A stretch of DNA of 64,000 nt, taken from assembly GCA_963849635.1 (NCBI GenBank), contig CAWKIA010000016.1, positions 98,554 to 162,553 of the forward strand, in the 5' to 3' direction. The notes beneath the pieces were generated by a model, which saw nothing but the letters and a program-made list of their open reading frames with translations, was not told the DNA's origin and did not search any database. How positions within the stretch are numbered: the stretch's first letter is position 1; each line of letters starts with the position of its first letter. The stretch is from CAVRUD01 sp963849635 (GTDB lineage: Bacteria > Chloroflexota > Chloroflexia > Thermomicrobiales > UBA6265). The position numbers and the translations under genes were made by a program. Below are positions 18,250-28,383 of this stretch, in pieces.

Positions 18250-18924
18250 CTAGAAGGAGGGCGGCGTCATCGCCGCGATCACGATCGCCTTTTTGTCGCT
18301 GAGGTTGGCGGTGCGGTGGGGCAGAGAGCTGTCGATCCGGATCGAATCGCCCTTTTGGAGGACGAACTCCTCGCCGTCCACCCAGAAGTGGATCTCGCCC
18401 TCGATGACGACCATCTGCTCTTCGCCGGCATGGGTGTAGGGCTCGATCGGTGACTCGTTACCTGGCTCGAATTCAGCCCAGGTGAATTCGATCTGGCCCT
18501 TGAGGTCGGGCGAGAGCAGGTCGTAGGAGACCGTGTTCGGCAGCGCCAGCCGCTTGCGGGCGTTGGCGCGGACGACCTGGGCCTTTGGGGATGGGGATGA
18601 GGGTGGAGCGGCGGTCGCCGGGGTCTGGTCGGTCGCGCCGTCCTCCTGAAAGAAGGCGCCGATCGGCACGCTCAGGGCGCGGGAGATCGCCCACAAGACT
18701 TCCAGCGACGGTGCGGTGATGCCGCGCTCGATCTGGCTGATCAGGCTGGTCGACATGCCGATCTCGCTGGCGAGCTCGGCCAGTTTCAAGCCGCGTTGCT
18801 GGCGCAGGGCGCGAATCTCCGCGCCCATGCCGCGGAGGCGGTCGACGCGGCTTGGCCCAGTGCCATTGCTGTCGGGGGCGGGCGTGCGGCCCGGTGGGGA
18901 TTCAAGCGAGACGACCACAGGCAT
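18250..18924 (-). CDS. XRE-family regulator with C-terminal cupin domain
   Basis: 224 residues. Residues about 35-90 are an HTH_3 domain (IRALRQQRGLKLAELASEIG, STSLISQIERG, SLEVLWAISRALSVPIG). A short linker leads to a cupin_2 barrel (PYTHAGEEQMVVIEGEI, GDSIRIDSSLPHR). This architecture (SinR/PuuR-like) normally represses neighbouring catabolic genes and uses the cupin as ligand sensor. It is divergent from the aminotransferase at 19103, and the shared 178-bp gap has a promoter bracketed by inverted half-sites. Confidence 0.92.
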   Translation of the reverse strand: MPVVVSLESPPGRTPAPDSNGTGPSRVDRLRGMGAEIRALRQQRGLKLAELASEIGMSTSLISQIERGITAPSLEVLWAISRALSVPIGAFFQEDGATDQTPATAAPPSSPSPKAQVVRANARKRLALPNTVSYDLLSPDLKGQIEFTWAEFEPGNESPIEPYTHAGEEQMVVIEGEIHFWVDGEEFVLQKGDSIRIDSSLPHRTANLSDKKAIVIAAMTPPSF

Positions 18925-18931
18925 TCCTGGC

Positions 18932-18984
18932 TACCAGATTGACAATGGAGTTGAGGGTCTTTACACTCAGACTGCAATCTGATA
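18932..18984 (+). promoter_or_regulatory. Sigma-70-type promoter flanked by inverted half-sites (candidate XRE operator)
   Basis: TTGACA (18939-18944), 17-base spacer, TACACT (18962-18967), directed at the aminotransferase gene. TACCAGATTG (18932-18941) and CAATCTGATA (18975-18984) are inverted copies differing at one base and overlap or flank the -35 and -10 boxes. This is the expected place for the adjacent XRE-cupin repressor. Confidence 0.6.
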
Positions 18985-19102
18985 GTACTACTGAAATCTT
19001 GGAGCGGTCAACAGTCCGACCGGCGAATCAGGCGTCCCAATGGGCGCGGCTTCGCCGTAATCTGGATAGGCGATCGTACGCGGGGCATGGAAGGAGTCGG
19101 CC

Positions 19103-20434
19103 GTGACGGGCACGGCGGGTGTCGTCGCCGAACGATTGTTTGAGGACGCGCAGGCGGTGCTGGCCAGCGGCGTCTCGGCGTCGATGCGGCTGAATCCCTA
19201 TCTGGGGCGGCCGCTCTACATCGCCCGGGGCGAGGGTGCCTACCTCTACGACCTGGACGGGCGGCGCTACGTCGATTTCAACATGTCCAACGGGGCGGCG
19301 TTGCTGGGGCATCACCATCCGGGCGTACGCCAGGCGGTGATCGACGGGGTCGAGGCTGGGATCGTGACGGCGGCGGAGACTCCCTATCACGAGCGGCTGG
19401 CGGCGACGCTCTGCGAGATCATTCCGGCGGCGGAGCGGGTCCGCTTCTCAAGCGTCGGCAGCGAGGTGACGCTGGTGGCGTTGCGGGCTGCCCGCCAGTT
19501 CACTGGTCGGAGCAAGTACCTCAAGTTCGACGGCCATTTCCACGGCCTGACCGAGCCGTGGCTGTACAGGCGGGCCGATCCGCTCGATCCCGATAGCCCG
19601 ATCGTGCCGTCGTCTGGCGGCGTGCCGGAGAGCGGCGCGGCCGATGTGGTGATGATCCCGTTCAATGATCACGCTGCCTTTGAGCAGGTGATCGAGCGGC
19701 ACGGCGCTGAACTGGCGGCGGTGATCTGCGAGCCGATCCACTTCAATGCCGGCTGCATCCCGCCGGAGCCCGGCTTCCTTGAACTTCTCCGGGAGCGGAC
19801 GAAGCAGCACGGCATCGTCCTGATCTTCGATGAGGTGCTGTCGGGGTTCCGCACCCACCTCGGCGGTGTTCAGGCTCAGTACGGCGTCACGCCGGATATG
19901 ACGACCCATGCGAAGGCATTGGCCAACGGCCTGCCACTCTCGTCGGTCTCCGGCCGGGCCGACATCATGCAGACGCTGGCGCCGCATGGGACGGTCGTCC
20001 ACAGCGGCACCTACTCCGGCTTCTTGCCGAGCGTGTTGGCGGCGATCACGACGCTCGAAGAGCTGGGCAAGCCCGGCGTCTACGACCGGATCAACGCGAC
20101 CGCTGAGACGTTCTACGGCGACCTTCAGGGTGTCTTCGACAAGCACGACCTGCCGGTGCGGGTGCAGGGCCGGGGGGCCCGGTTCGGGCTCTACTTCGGC
20201 ATCCGCGAGCCGGTGCGGACGTGGAGCGACGCCCTGGCGCACGATCACGAATTGAACCGGCGCTTCGTCGTCGGTTGCGTCGATCGTGGGGTCTACATCC
20301 ACGGCTACACCCGCCAGGGGCCTCCAGGTCACGCTGGCTTCTCCTTGGCCCACACCGAAGACGATTTCGCCTATACGCTCGACGTCGCCGACGCGGTCTG
20401 CGACGAATTGCGCCGAGAAGGTTCCGCGGCATAG
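19103..20434 (+). CDS. Class III aminotransferase / glutamate-1-semialdehyde aminomutase-like
   Basis: 443 residues, PLP-dependent fold type I. DLDGRRYVDFNMSNGAALLGH, GSEVTLVALRAARQFTGRSK, FDEVLSGFR and the PLP lysine in THAKALANGLPLS are typical of the aspartate-aminotransferase-family protein / HemL-like group. Start GTG 19103 has AAGGAG upstream. The catabolic context and separate promoter suggest an amino-sugar or amino-acid role rather than heme synthesis; hence no hemL symbol. Confidence 0.88.
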   Translation: MTGTAGVVAERLFEDAQAVLASGVSASMRLNPYLGRPLYIARGEGAYLYDLDGRRYVDFNMSNGAALLGHHHPGVRQAVIDGVEAGIVTAAETPYHERLAATLCEIIPAAERVRFSSVGSEVTLVALRAARQFTGRSKYLKFDGHFHGLTEPWLYRRADPLDPDSPIVPSSGGVPESGAADVVMIPFNDHAAFEQVIERHGAELAAVICEPIHFNAGCIPPEPGFLELLRERTKQHGIVLIFDEVLSGFRTHLGGVQAQYGVTPDMTTHAKALANGLPLSSVSGRADIMQTLAPHGTVVHSGTYSGFLPSVLAAITTLEELGKPGVYDRINATAETFYGDLQGVFDKHDLPVRVQGRGARFGLYFGIREPVRTWSDALAHDHELNRRFVVGCVDRGVYIHGYTRQGPPGHAGFSLAHTEDDFAYTLDVADAVCDELRREGSAA

Positions 20435-20440
20435 TGAGTT

Positions 20441-20470
20441 GGCCGCTCCCCGTCAATCCAGGGAGCGGCC
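20441..20470 (+). terminator. Hairpin between aminotransferase and ABC permease genes
   Basis: GGCCGCTCCC (20441-20450) pairs with GGGAGCGGCC (20461-20470) across a 10-base loop, seven bases after the stop. No strong T-run. Confidence 0.5.
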
Positions 20471-20518
20471 GATTCGTTGTCCGGACGGAATGACTTTCTG
20501 GCGGAAAGGGCAGCAGCG

Positions 20519-21490
20519 ATGGCCATTGCCCAGACCAAAACGGTCGTTGCTCCGGTTTCGGAGCGGCGGCGTGGGCGACTGCTGCGCCGCGAGGCGATCT
20601 ACGGCTATCTGTTCATCTCCCCGTGGATCCTGGGCTTCCTGATCTTCACCGCCTTTCCGATGATCTACGGCGGCTACCTGAGTTTCACCGAGTACGACGG
20701 CCTGACATCGCCCAAGTGGGTCGGATTCGATAACTACCAGCGCCTGTTCAGTGGCGACGACCAACTTGTGGTCAAGTCACTGAACAACACGCTCTGGTAC
20801 GTCGCGGTCGCTGTCCCGGCCACCCTTGTCTTCGGCCTCCTGCTAGCGCTACTGCTGAACCAACCGGTCAAGGGGATCGCCCTCTTCCGGACCCTTTTCT
20901 ACATGCCCTCGGTCGTGCCAGTGGTGGCGTCGGTCGCGGTCCTGATGTGGGTCTTCCATGGTCGCTTCGGACTTGTGAATGTCTTGCTCAGCGAGGTCGG
21001 CATCAACGGCCCGGCCTGGCTGACCGACCCGAACTGGGTGAAGCCGACCCTGGTCATTTGGACGGTGTGGGGCGTCGGCAGCGGCATGATCATCTACCTG
21101 GCCGGCCTGCAGGCGATCCCCGACCAGCTCTACGAAGCGGCGGAAATCGACGGCGCGGGGATCTTCCGGAAGTTCTTCAACATCACCATCCCGATGCTCT
21201 CCCCGACGATCTTCTTCAATCTGATCGTCGGCATTATCACCGCCTCGCAGATCTTCATTCCGGCGCTGCTGCTCTCCTCGGTGGGCACCCAGAACCCGTT
21301 CATGCCCAGCGGCGGGCCGCTCAACTCGCTCCTCTTCTACGTCCTCTACGTCTGGCAAAACGGCTTTGTCTATTACCGGATGGGGTATGCCTCGGCTCTC
21401 TCCTGGGTGCTCTTCCTCGTCGTCTTGATCGTCACCATCCTCATGTTCCGTCTGGCCCGGCACTGGGTCTACTACGAGACGGAGGGGTGA
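20519..21490 (+). CDS. Sugar ABC transporter permease (MalF/UgpA type)
   Basis: 323 residues from ATG 20519 (GGAAAGGG upstream). Six membrane segments, starting YLFISPWILGFLIFTAFPM. The cytoplasmic EAA loop is at YEAAEIDGAGIFRKFFNITIPML, the docking site for an ATPase. First of the permease pair; the second follows after 61 bases. The ATPase subunit is not encoded here, as is common for carbohydrate transporters that share a MsmK-like ATPase. Confidence 0.93.
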   Translation: MAIAQTKTVVAPVSERRRGRLLRREAIYGYLFISPWILGFLIFTAFPMIYGGYLSFTEYDGLTSPKWVGFDNYQRLFSGDDQLVVKSLNNTLWYVAVAVPATLVFGLLLALLLNQPVKGIALFRTLFYMPSVVPVVASVAVLMWVFHGRFGLVNVLLSEVGINGPAWLTDPNWVKPTLVIWTVWGVGSGMIIYLAGLQAIPDQLYEAAEIDGAGIFRKFFNITIPMLSPTIFFNLIVGIITASQIFIPALLLSSVGTQNPFMPSGGPLNSLLFYVLYVWQNGFVYYRMGYASALSWVLFLVVLIVTILMFRLARHWVYYETEG

Positions 21491-21551
21491 TGTCGAGACG
21501 GGCAGTCGGGTAGGCGGGCAAACGGGACGAGCGGCAGGCTGGAGGACGCGT

Positions 21552-22469
21552 ATGGTGAGGGCACAGTTGACCGACGAGCGCACGGGGATGGCGGACGGAT
21601 CGGTCGTCCTGGTTGGGATCCCCTGGTACAAGCAGAAGGCCTTTCGCCTGGGCGTCAGCCGGACGATTACCTACGTTGCCCTGGTCGTGCTGGCGCTGGC
21701 CTTTGCCCTGCCGCTCTTCTGGATGATCAGCACCGCCCTCAAAGAGGACAAGCAGGTGATGGTCTTTCCGCCGGAGTGGCTGCCCAGCCCAGCGGTGTGG
21801 CAGAACTTCCCGGATGCCTGGACCTTTCAGCCCTTCAACACCTATCTGAAAAACACCCTGATCGTGACCGGCGTGGCGACGATCGGGCAGTTGATCTCGG
21901 CGTCGCTCGTCGCCTACGGCTTCGCCCGGATGCGGTTTCCTGGGCGCGACGCGCTGTTCATGGTCCTGCTGGCGACGACGATGCTGCCCTACATCGTCAC
22001 CCTGATCCCGCAGTTCATCCTCTTCCGGGAGTTGGGCTGGATCAATACCTTCCTGCCCTTGACGGTCCCGTTCTTCTTCGGTGGATCGCCATTTCTCATC
22101 TTCCTGCTGCGCCAGTACTTCCGCACGATCCCGATGGACCTCTCAGACGCGGCCCGGCTGGATGGCGAATCAGAGTTCGGTATCTTCCTGCGGATCATCT
22201 TGCCACTGGCCCAACCGGCCCTGGTGACCGTGACGGTCTTCTCCTTCTTAGCCCACTGGAACGACTACCTCGGCCCGCTGATCTATCTGAACGACGAGAG
22301 CAAGAAGACGCTCATGCTGGGCCTGCAGGGATTCATCGGCCTAACACAGCAGCGCTTCCAGTTCCTGATGGCGGCTTCGACCCTCGTGGCGCTACCGACG
22401 CTGATCCTCTTCTTCGTCTTCCAACGAGTTTTCATCCGCAGCGTTGTCCTGACCGGGATGAAGGGGTAA
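21552..22469 (+). CDS. Sugar ABC transporter permease (MalG/UgpE type)
   Basis: 305 residues. First membrane helix TYVALVVLALAFALPLFWM, then FKPEE-like loop (STALKEDKQVMVFPPEWLP) and the EAA loop DAARLDGESEFGIFLRIILPL. GGAGG lies upstream of ATG 21552. It pairs with the permease upstream to form the membrane channel of a CUT1 carbohydrate importer. Confidence 0.93.
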   Translation: MVRAQLTDERTGMADGSVVLVGIPWYKQKAFRLGVSRTITYVALVVLALAFALPLFWMISTALKEDKQVMVFPPEWLPSPAVWQNFPDAWTFQPFNTYLKNTLIVTGVATIGQLISASLVAYGFARMRFPGRDALFMVLLATTMLPYIVTLIPQFILFRELGWINTFLPLTVPFFFGGSPFLIFLLRQYFRTIPMDLSDAARLDGESEFGIFLRIILPLAQPALVTVTVFSFLAHWNDYLGPLIYLNDESKKTLMLGLQGFIGLTQQRFQFLMAASTLVALPTLILFFVFQRVFIRSVVLTGMKG

Positions 22470-22666
22470 CGAGGTGGGAAGACGGGTAGGCGGGAAGGAG
22501 GAAGTCCCCTGACCCCTGGCTCCCTTCTTCCGTTGCGGAAGGGAAGAGAGAGCACGACGGTTGACGTTGAGCAAAGGAGGTGACGGGACCGCACGGCGGA
22601 TGCCGGATGGTCTGAGTTCGAGGGTTCCCTACGAGCGCATAGCGATGAAATGAAAGGGGAACGACG

Positions 22667-24071
22667 ATGAGTATCCACGACAAGATCTGGACACCTGCTA
22701 CGTCCCGCGTATCTCGTCGCAATTTGGTGAAGTCCACGGCGGTTGGCGGCGCAGCCCTCGCTGGGGCGACCACCGCGAGCCGTGGTCCCTGGTTCCTACG
22801 CGGCGCAGCCCAAGAGAAGACCAAGCTCGAGGTCTGGTTCCCGTTTCCGCTGATCCCCGAGGAGGGCGAGCAGATCCACCCCTACGCCCAGCTGATCCTC
22901 GACTTCAACGCCCAGAGTCCGAACGTCGAGGCGGAGGTCTTCGTCACCAACTGGACGCCGGAGAAACTGGTCACCTCGGTGGCCGGCGGAGATCCGCCCG
23001 ATTTGTTCTACATGGACCGCTACCTGGCAGCGGAGTGGGCGGCGCGGCAGTTGATCGAGTCTTTGGAGGACCGGATCGCCGCTACGACCGCATTTAAGAA
23101 AGAGAATCTTTGGCCGAAGTTACTAGAGGATGTTTCCTACCAGGACGAGGTGTACGCCGTTCCGCACTACACCGATGTCCGCGCCTTCTACTGGAACAAG
23201 GGCATCTTCACCGACGCCGGGCTCGATCCAGAGACGCCCCCTGACACCTGGACGGCCCTGCAGGATTACATCCCCAAGACGATGGTCAAGAACGATCAGG
23301 GGCTAGATCGACCGCCTCGGTTACGCGCCGTCGGTTGGCAACCCGCCCGGCTTCCTGATGTGGTACATCCACCTCTGGCAGCTCGGCGGCGAATTCATGA
23401 ACCCGGAGAAGACCGAGGTCACCTTCAACACTGAGGCCGGCATCGGGTCCTTCCAGTTCATGCTCGATACCTTCAACGCCCAGGATGGTATCGGTGCGGT
23501 CGAGGAATTTGCGGCGGCGCTGGTTCCCGGCCCCGGCCAGGACGTCTTCATGTTAGGGAACCTGGCAATGGAGGTTCACGGTTCCTGGCAGCCGCCGAAC
23601 TTCGCCCGTTATGCCCCGGAACTCGACTGGGGGATCAGCTCCATCCCGATCCCGGAAGGCGGCCAGCCGGCTAACTACAGCGGCGGCCATGCCTGGGTCC
23701 TGCCCCGCGGCGGCGAGCACCCCGACGAGGCCTGGAGTCTGGTCGAGTTCATGCTTTCCGTCGACAGCCAGCTTAAGACTGGCTTGGGTGAGAACACCGT
23801 CCCGGCCCGCCAGGACGTGGCGGAGAGTCCGGAGTACCTGGACGGCGAGCCCACATCGAATGCTGACCTGCGCAAGCTCTACGTCGAAGAGGTGAAGGTG
23901 GCGCGCTGGGTGCCGGTGATCCCGGGAGTCGGCGAGATCTTCGCCTCCAACGCCCGCGTTTACGACGAGATCATGCGCGGTGTGACCACACCGGAAGAGG
24001 GCACCGCCACCATGGCCGAGGAATGCCAGGCGGTGATCGACAACTGGCAGGCGCAGATTCAGGAGTCGTAA
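22667..24071 (+). CDS. Extracellular sugar-binding protein (one frameshift)
   Basis: About 468 residues merged. A twin-arginine-like signal (SRRNLVKSTAVGGAALAGA) leads to a family 1 solute-binding protein: KLEVWFPFPLIPEEG, GDPPDLFYMDRYLAAEWAA, YAVPHYTDVRAFYWNKGIF. An indel near 23300 moves the frame; the other frame continues IDRLGYAPSVGNPPGFLMWY and on to the stop at 24071. It captures the sugar for the two permeases upstream. The following alpha-mannosidase suggests mannosides as ligand (inference). Confidence 0.88.
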
Positions 24072-24073
24072 CG

Positions 24074-24249
24074 GAGACGTGAGACGTGAGACGTGAGACG
24101 TGAGACGTGAGTAACGCGTCTCGCGCCTAGCGCCTAGCGTCTGGCGACGAGGGCGGAGCCGCGTGTTCGGCTCCGCCCTAGTTAGCCCATGCCTTGTCGG
24201 CTCTCGGTATTCGACTCTCTACTCACTCACGTCTCACGTCTCACGTCTC
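24074..24249. repeat. GAGACGT heptamer array with inverted counterpart
   Basis: Five tandem GAGACGT units (24074-24108) and three inverted ACGTCTC units (24229-24249) flank a terminator hairpin. The last three direct units plus GAGT (24088-24112) pair perfectly over 25 bp with 24225-24249. Two further units lie at 34443-34456. Confidence 0.75.
24150..24179 (+). terminator. Terminator between binding-protein and mannosidase genes
   Basis: 11-bp stem AGGGCGGAGCC / GGCTCCGCCCT with an 8-base loop, nested inside the heptamer inverted repeat. Confidence 0.65.
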
Positions 24250-24263
24250 GAAAGGGAGTTTTC

Positions 24264-26848
24264 GTGACCGCGACGGCAGATATCGCCCGTCAAAAGCTGG
24301 CCGGACATACGATCTGGCTGTGGCATTACCTCCACGCCGACTGGCAGTGGGAGCAGTCGCGGGAGTGGCATGAGGAGCGGTATGCCCTCGCCGTGAACGA
24401 AGTCCTCGACTTGATGCGTGAGGACAACGAGCTGACCTACTTTTTCGACTCGACCAGCGAGTTTCTGGAGCCGGTGGTGCGGCTGCTGGGGCCGCGGATG
24501 GAGGAGGTTCGGCAGCGCGTCCGCGAGGGCCGGATCAGGATCGTCAGCGGGCAGGTGGCGAATGCCCGGCCCAATCAGGTAGGGGAGGAGACGTATCTCC
24601 GCAACCTGCAGATGGGGCGGCAAGAGATGGCGGAGCTCTTTGAGGGGGCGCCGCTGACACTCTTCCACAGCGTCGATATCGCCATCGGGCACAGCCAGAT
24701 GCCGCAGATTCTGCAGTTGGCCGGGTTCGACCGGTATCGCGCTTGGCGGCCGCACGCGCCGATGAACGCCCTTGGCATCCCGCACCAGTTCGTCTGGGAG
24801 GGGATGGACGGCTCCAGGGTGCTGGTCACGCGGGGGCCGTACGGCGGCTTCTATCTGAAGGAGCACGTTCCCGAGGGGTTCCAGGAGAACTGGGACGGGG
24901 CGTTCGAGACGCTTTACGACGCGTTACTGGCCGACCAGCTTGAAGAGGGCCGTTCCGTCAGCAAGCAACTCTGGATCATCCAGGGATGCGACGACGCTCG
25001 TCCGTATCGGGCCTGGCATGGGGACATGCCGGTCGATATGCCGGGATTCGTGGCCGAGTGGCGCAAGCGCGAGGACGTGCCGCTGAACTGGTGCACGCCG
25101 GTCGAGTTCACCGAAGCGGTGGCCGAGTACCGGGATGCATTGCCCGTCGTCAGCGGCGTGCTCGAAGGTGCCGACTGCTCCTACAACGCATCCAACTCGG
25201 GCGCGAACGGGCTGTGGGCGTGGCGGCTGCTCAACGACCGCCGCCTGCTGCAGGCGGAGCGCTGGGCGGCGATTGCCGCGCTGACCGGGAAGCCGGCTCC
25301 GGAGGAGGATCTGAAGGGTCTGTGGCGGCAGCATCTGGTCTACCAGGCGCACGCCGAGGACTACGCCTTCGCTAAGGACTTCGACCATCTAGTCGATCTG
25401 GCCCGGGATGTGAAGTTCCGAGCGGCGAAGATCGAGAAGGAGTCACTGCAGGCGATCGCCCGGGCGGCTGGTGGGGGAGACCGGCAAACCAGGCAGGTCT
25501 TCAATCCGCACCCCTGGCCGGTGGAGGTCGATCTCGATCTCTACCACGCCTGCGCGGTCGCGGGCGTCGAGGCGCTTGAGGTTGTTGACGACGCGGGGAA
25601 TGTGCTGCCACAGCAGCAGGTCTCCCAGTTCCGCCATCCGCGCTACGCCGGCAGCGTCAACGACCAGGATCATCTGGTCCGGCTGGAGCTGCCCGCGCTT
25701 GGCTACCGGACGATCCGGATCAACGAGCTTTCTGAGGCGGCTTCGCCCGCACCGGAGCCGCCAGCGGACGGTGTGGTGGAGACCGATGCGTTGCGCCTGG
25801 TCTTCCGCGATCACGCCCTTCGCGAGGTGACAGATCGCGCGAGTGGTGCGACCTATCGCTCTCCCGACGGAGAGGCGATCCCGGCGCCGACGCTCCATCT
25901 GCTCGACAACCAAAACTGGCTCTCGATGGGGCCGGAGCTGGGCCGGGAGACGTTCCAGGCGGAGAGCAGCGAGTGGCGCGAGACCGGGCCGCTGCGCTGG
26001 AAGCATCGCGGTGAGGGCCGGCTGGGGCCCTACGCCGCGGTGGTCGAGACGAGCGTCGCCGATCGCGGGCGCGAGGTGCAGGTCAAGGTCCGGCTGGAGG
26101 GGCACTGGGCGGTGCCGCCGGTGACGGGCTTCGTCAGTCTGCTGACACCGGTCGGGACGGGCGGTGCGATGACCGTTGATGTGCCGTTTGGCGTCGAGGC
26201 GCGCGATCCCGATAACGATGTCTACTCGGGCGATGAGCCGGACGAGCGGATGTTCGAGCGGCTCCGGCCGGGGTTCTTCTGGGCGCGGTCCTGGGCGGAC
26301 TGGTCGGCCCCGGATCACGGTGTGACGACGATCGGCGCCGATGGCAACTTCTTCTGGCAGAAGGAGGCTGACCGCTACGGCCCGGTGCTGATCCGAGTCT
26401 TGAAGTTTGTGCCGGTAGCTGGGAGGAGCAGTGTGCTCCGGTGATGACCGGCAGCGGAGTGCACGAGTTCACCTATGCGCTTCGGTTCCACGACGGGGAG
26501 TGGCGGGCGGCCGATCCGCAGCGGCGCGCGGCCGAATTGCACCTGCCGGTGCGAGCGGTCCGGGCCGACTTCGCGACTGAGGGTGCGCTGCCGGCGACGC
26601 ACAGCTTCGTCGAGGTCGCCGGGCCAGCGTTGGCGTCGGCTGTCTACTCGGAGGGCGGTCAGCAGATCGTCCGCATCTACGAGCACGAGGGGACGGGCGG
26701 ACCGGTCACGATCACGCTTGACCGCGCTCCGTCCGTGGTGACGGCGATCGACATGCTTGGACAGCCCGTCGAGGTGCCGCTCTCGGTTTCAGGGAACGCG
26801 ATCACGGTCGAGGTGCGGCCGTGGCAGATCGTGACGCTGCGGATCTAA
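24264..26848 (+). CDS. Glycoside hydrolase family 38 alpha-mannosidase-like (one frameshift)
   Basis: About 860 residues. Starts GTG 24264 with AAAGGGAG upstream. The N-terminal catalytic domain has the metal-binding HADWQWEQS motif, FFDSTSEFLEP, SGQVANARPNQVGEET and HSVDIAIGHSQMPQIL; a helical middle and beta-sandwich domains follow (RQVFNPHPWPVEVDLDLYH; LRLVFRDHALREVTDRASG). Near 26430 the frame shifts and the final sandwich continues GVHEFTYALRFHDGEWRAAD to VEVRPWQIVTLRI. Likely cytoplasmic hydrolysis of imported mannosides. Expected catalytic Asp is in the SVDIAIGHS region; this is by family analogy. Confidence 0.85.
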
Positions 26849-26863
26849 GGGCTCTAACAAGAC

Positions 26864-26952
26864 CAGCGGCGGTCAGCTCCGCCTGGGACTCAAAGTCCAG
26901 GGTTCACCCACGGAAGTCCCTGCGGGACTGAGCACGGGGCTGACCGCCGCTG
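26864..26952. repeat. Three-way-junction intergenic repeat, copy B
   Basis: CAGCGGCGGTCAGC (26864-26877) pairs with GCTGACCGCCGCTG (26939-26952). Inside are two hairpins, CTGGGACT/AGTCCAG (one bulge) and AGTCCC-TGC-GGGACT. It shares core words with copy A at 16608. Not a tRNA: there is no acceptor CCA end, anticodon arm or T-loop consensus. Confidence 0.6.
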
Positions 26953-27040
26953 CCCTTACCGGGACGACCGCCGAGGCGTCGACCGGACAGCGGCGTGTTC
27001 ACGCGCCGGGTCGCTTTCATCGTCGGGTGCGGAGGGTGTG

Positions 27041-28247
27041 GTGAAGATCGTCGATATAAGGCGACTCCGGTCTACGTGGAGATGGAGGCGCCGCTCCTGT
27101 GGAGCATGGGCGTCGAGCCGGGCACCACGCGCACCGTAATTCAGCTCTACACCGATGACGGGATCGTCGGGCTCGGCGAGACCTACGGTGGGGCTGAGAT
27201 GTGCCGCCGGATCGAGGAGGCGCGGCCGCTCTTCATCGGGCTCGATCCCTTCGAACTCCAGACGATGGTCAGCAGTTCGAGGTTTTCCGGGTCACATCGG
27301 AGCAGATGGCCCGGGCGGCGGAAATGAAGTTCGTTTCCGCCGGGGTGGAGATGGCGATCTGGGACATCCTCGGCAAGGCGCTCAACAAGCCGCTCTACCG
27401 CCTGATCGGCGGGGCCAACGATACCTTCGTGCCGTTCGTCGCCTACGTCTTCTACCGGTATGAGAAGGACGGCATCGGCGGGGAGCGAACCCCGGAGGAC
27501 ATCGTCCGCCGCTACGGCGAGATGGTCGAAAAATCCGGGTTCGAGGGGATCAAGTTCAAGGGTGGCGTCTACCCGCCGGAGGAGGAGCTGCGGGCGGTCC
27601 AACTGCTGCGGGAGGCGTTCGGGGACAACCTTAAGTACCTGCGGTTCGACCCGAATCAGGCCTGGAGCGTCGAGACCTCGATCCGCTAGATCAACAAGAT
27701 GGAGCAGTACGACCTGGAGTTCGTCGAGGACCCGACCTGGGACGTCAACGGCATGGCCCTGGTCCGGGAGGATGTGCGCGTGCCGCTGGCGACCAACCAG
27801 GCGGTGGTCAGCTTCCCGCAGATCGCCCCGGCGGTGAAGATGCGGGCGATCGACGTGCTCCTGACCGACATGTATTTCTGGGGCGGGATCAGCCAGGCGA
27901 AGAAGGTGGCCACGATCTGCGAGACATTCAACATCGACATGGCGATCCACAGCGACCGCGACCTGGGCATCGGCACGGCGGCCGCCCTCCATTTCTGGGC
28001 GTCGACGCCGCAGATGTCGCACCACTACGACACCCACTACCATGATCAGGTGGGTGACGTGATCACCGAGCCGTTCGTGTTCAAGGACGGCGGCCTGCGG
28101 GTGCCGGAGGGACCGGGACTGGGGGTCGAGTTGGATCCCGACCGCCTTGCGTATCATGCCCGCCTCTATGAGGAGCACGGCGACGACGTCGAGTACTTCG
28201 ACCCGAAGCACCGGCCGAATTGGACGCCGCATTTGCCGCTCTTCTAG
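27041..28247 (+). CDS. Enolase-superfamily sugar-acid dehydratase, glucarate-dehydratase-like (2 frameshifts, 1 in-frame stop)
   Basis: Starts GTG 27041 (KIVDIR) after GGAGGG. The frame changes near 27058 (to ATPVYVEMEAPLLWSMGVEPG) and near 27280 (to FVSAGVEMAIWDILGKALNKP), and a TAG stop at 27687-27689 interrupts the frame that then continues INKMEQYDLEFVEDPTWDVNG. Barrel features: KxK in GIKFKGG, metal Asp in RFDPNQAW, metal Glu in FVEDPTWD, then IHSDRDLGIGTAA near the catalytic His. Dehydrates an acid sugar such as glucarate; the exact substrate is uncertain. Three separate lesions make it the most damaged enzyme of the island. Confidence 0.75.
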
Positions 28248-28383
28248 CGGGGTGCCATGTGTTCCTGCTGCTCGGGGCTCACGGCCCAAGCTGAACCTGA
28301 CAGCCTCTCCGAGGCTATGCTGGCGGGTGTGAGATCGGTCTCCAGTTCTGAGGGTGTTCTCTCTGTTCGCAGAGGTAACAGCG

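Noticed and set aside
24074..24249. CRISPR-like array
   Set aside because: Units are only seven bases, directly contiguous, and have no spacers or cas genes.
26864..26952. Possible tRNA or other classical RNA gene
   Set aside because: Cloverleaf-like at first sight because of three stems, but it has no T-loop consensus, no anticodon arm and an outer stem that is too long.
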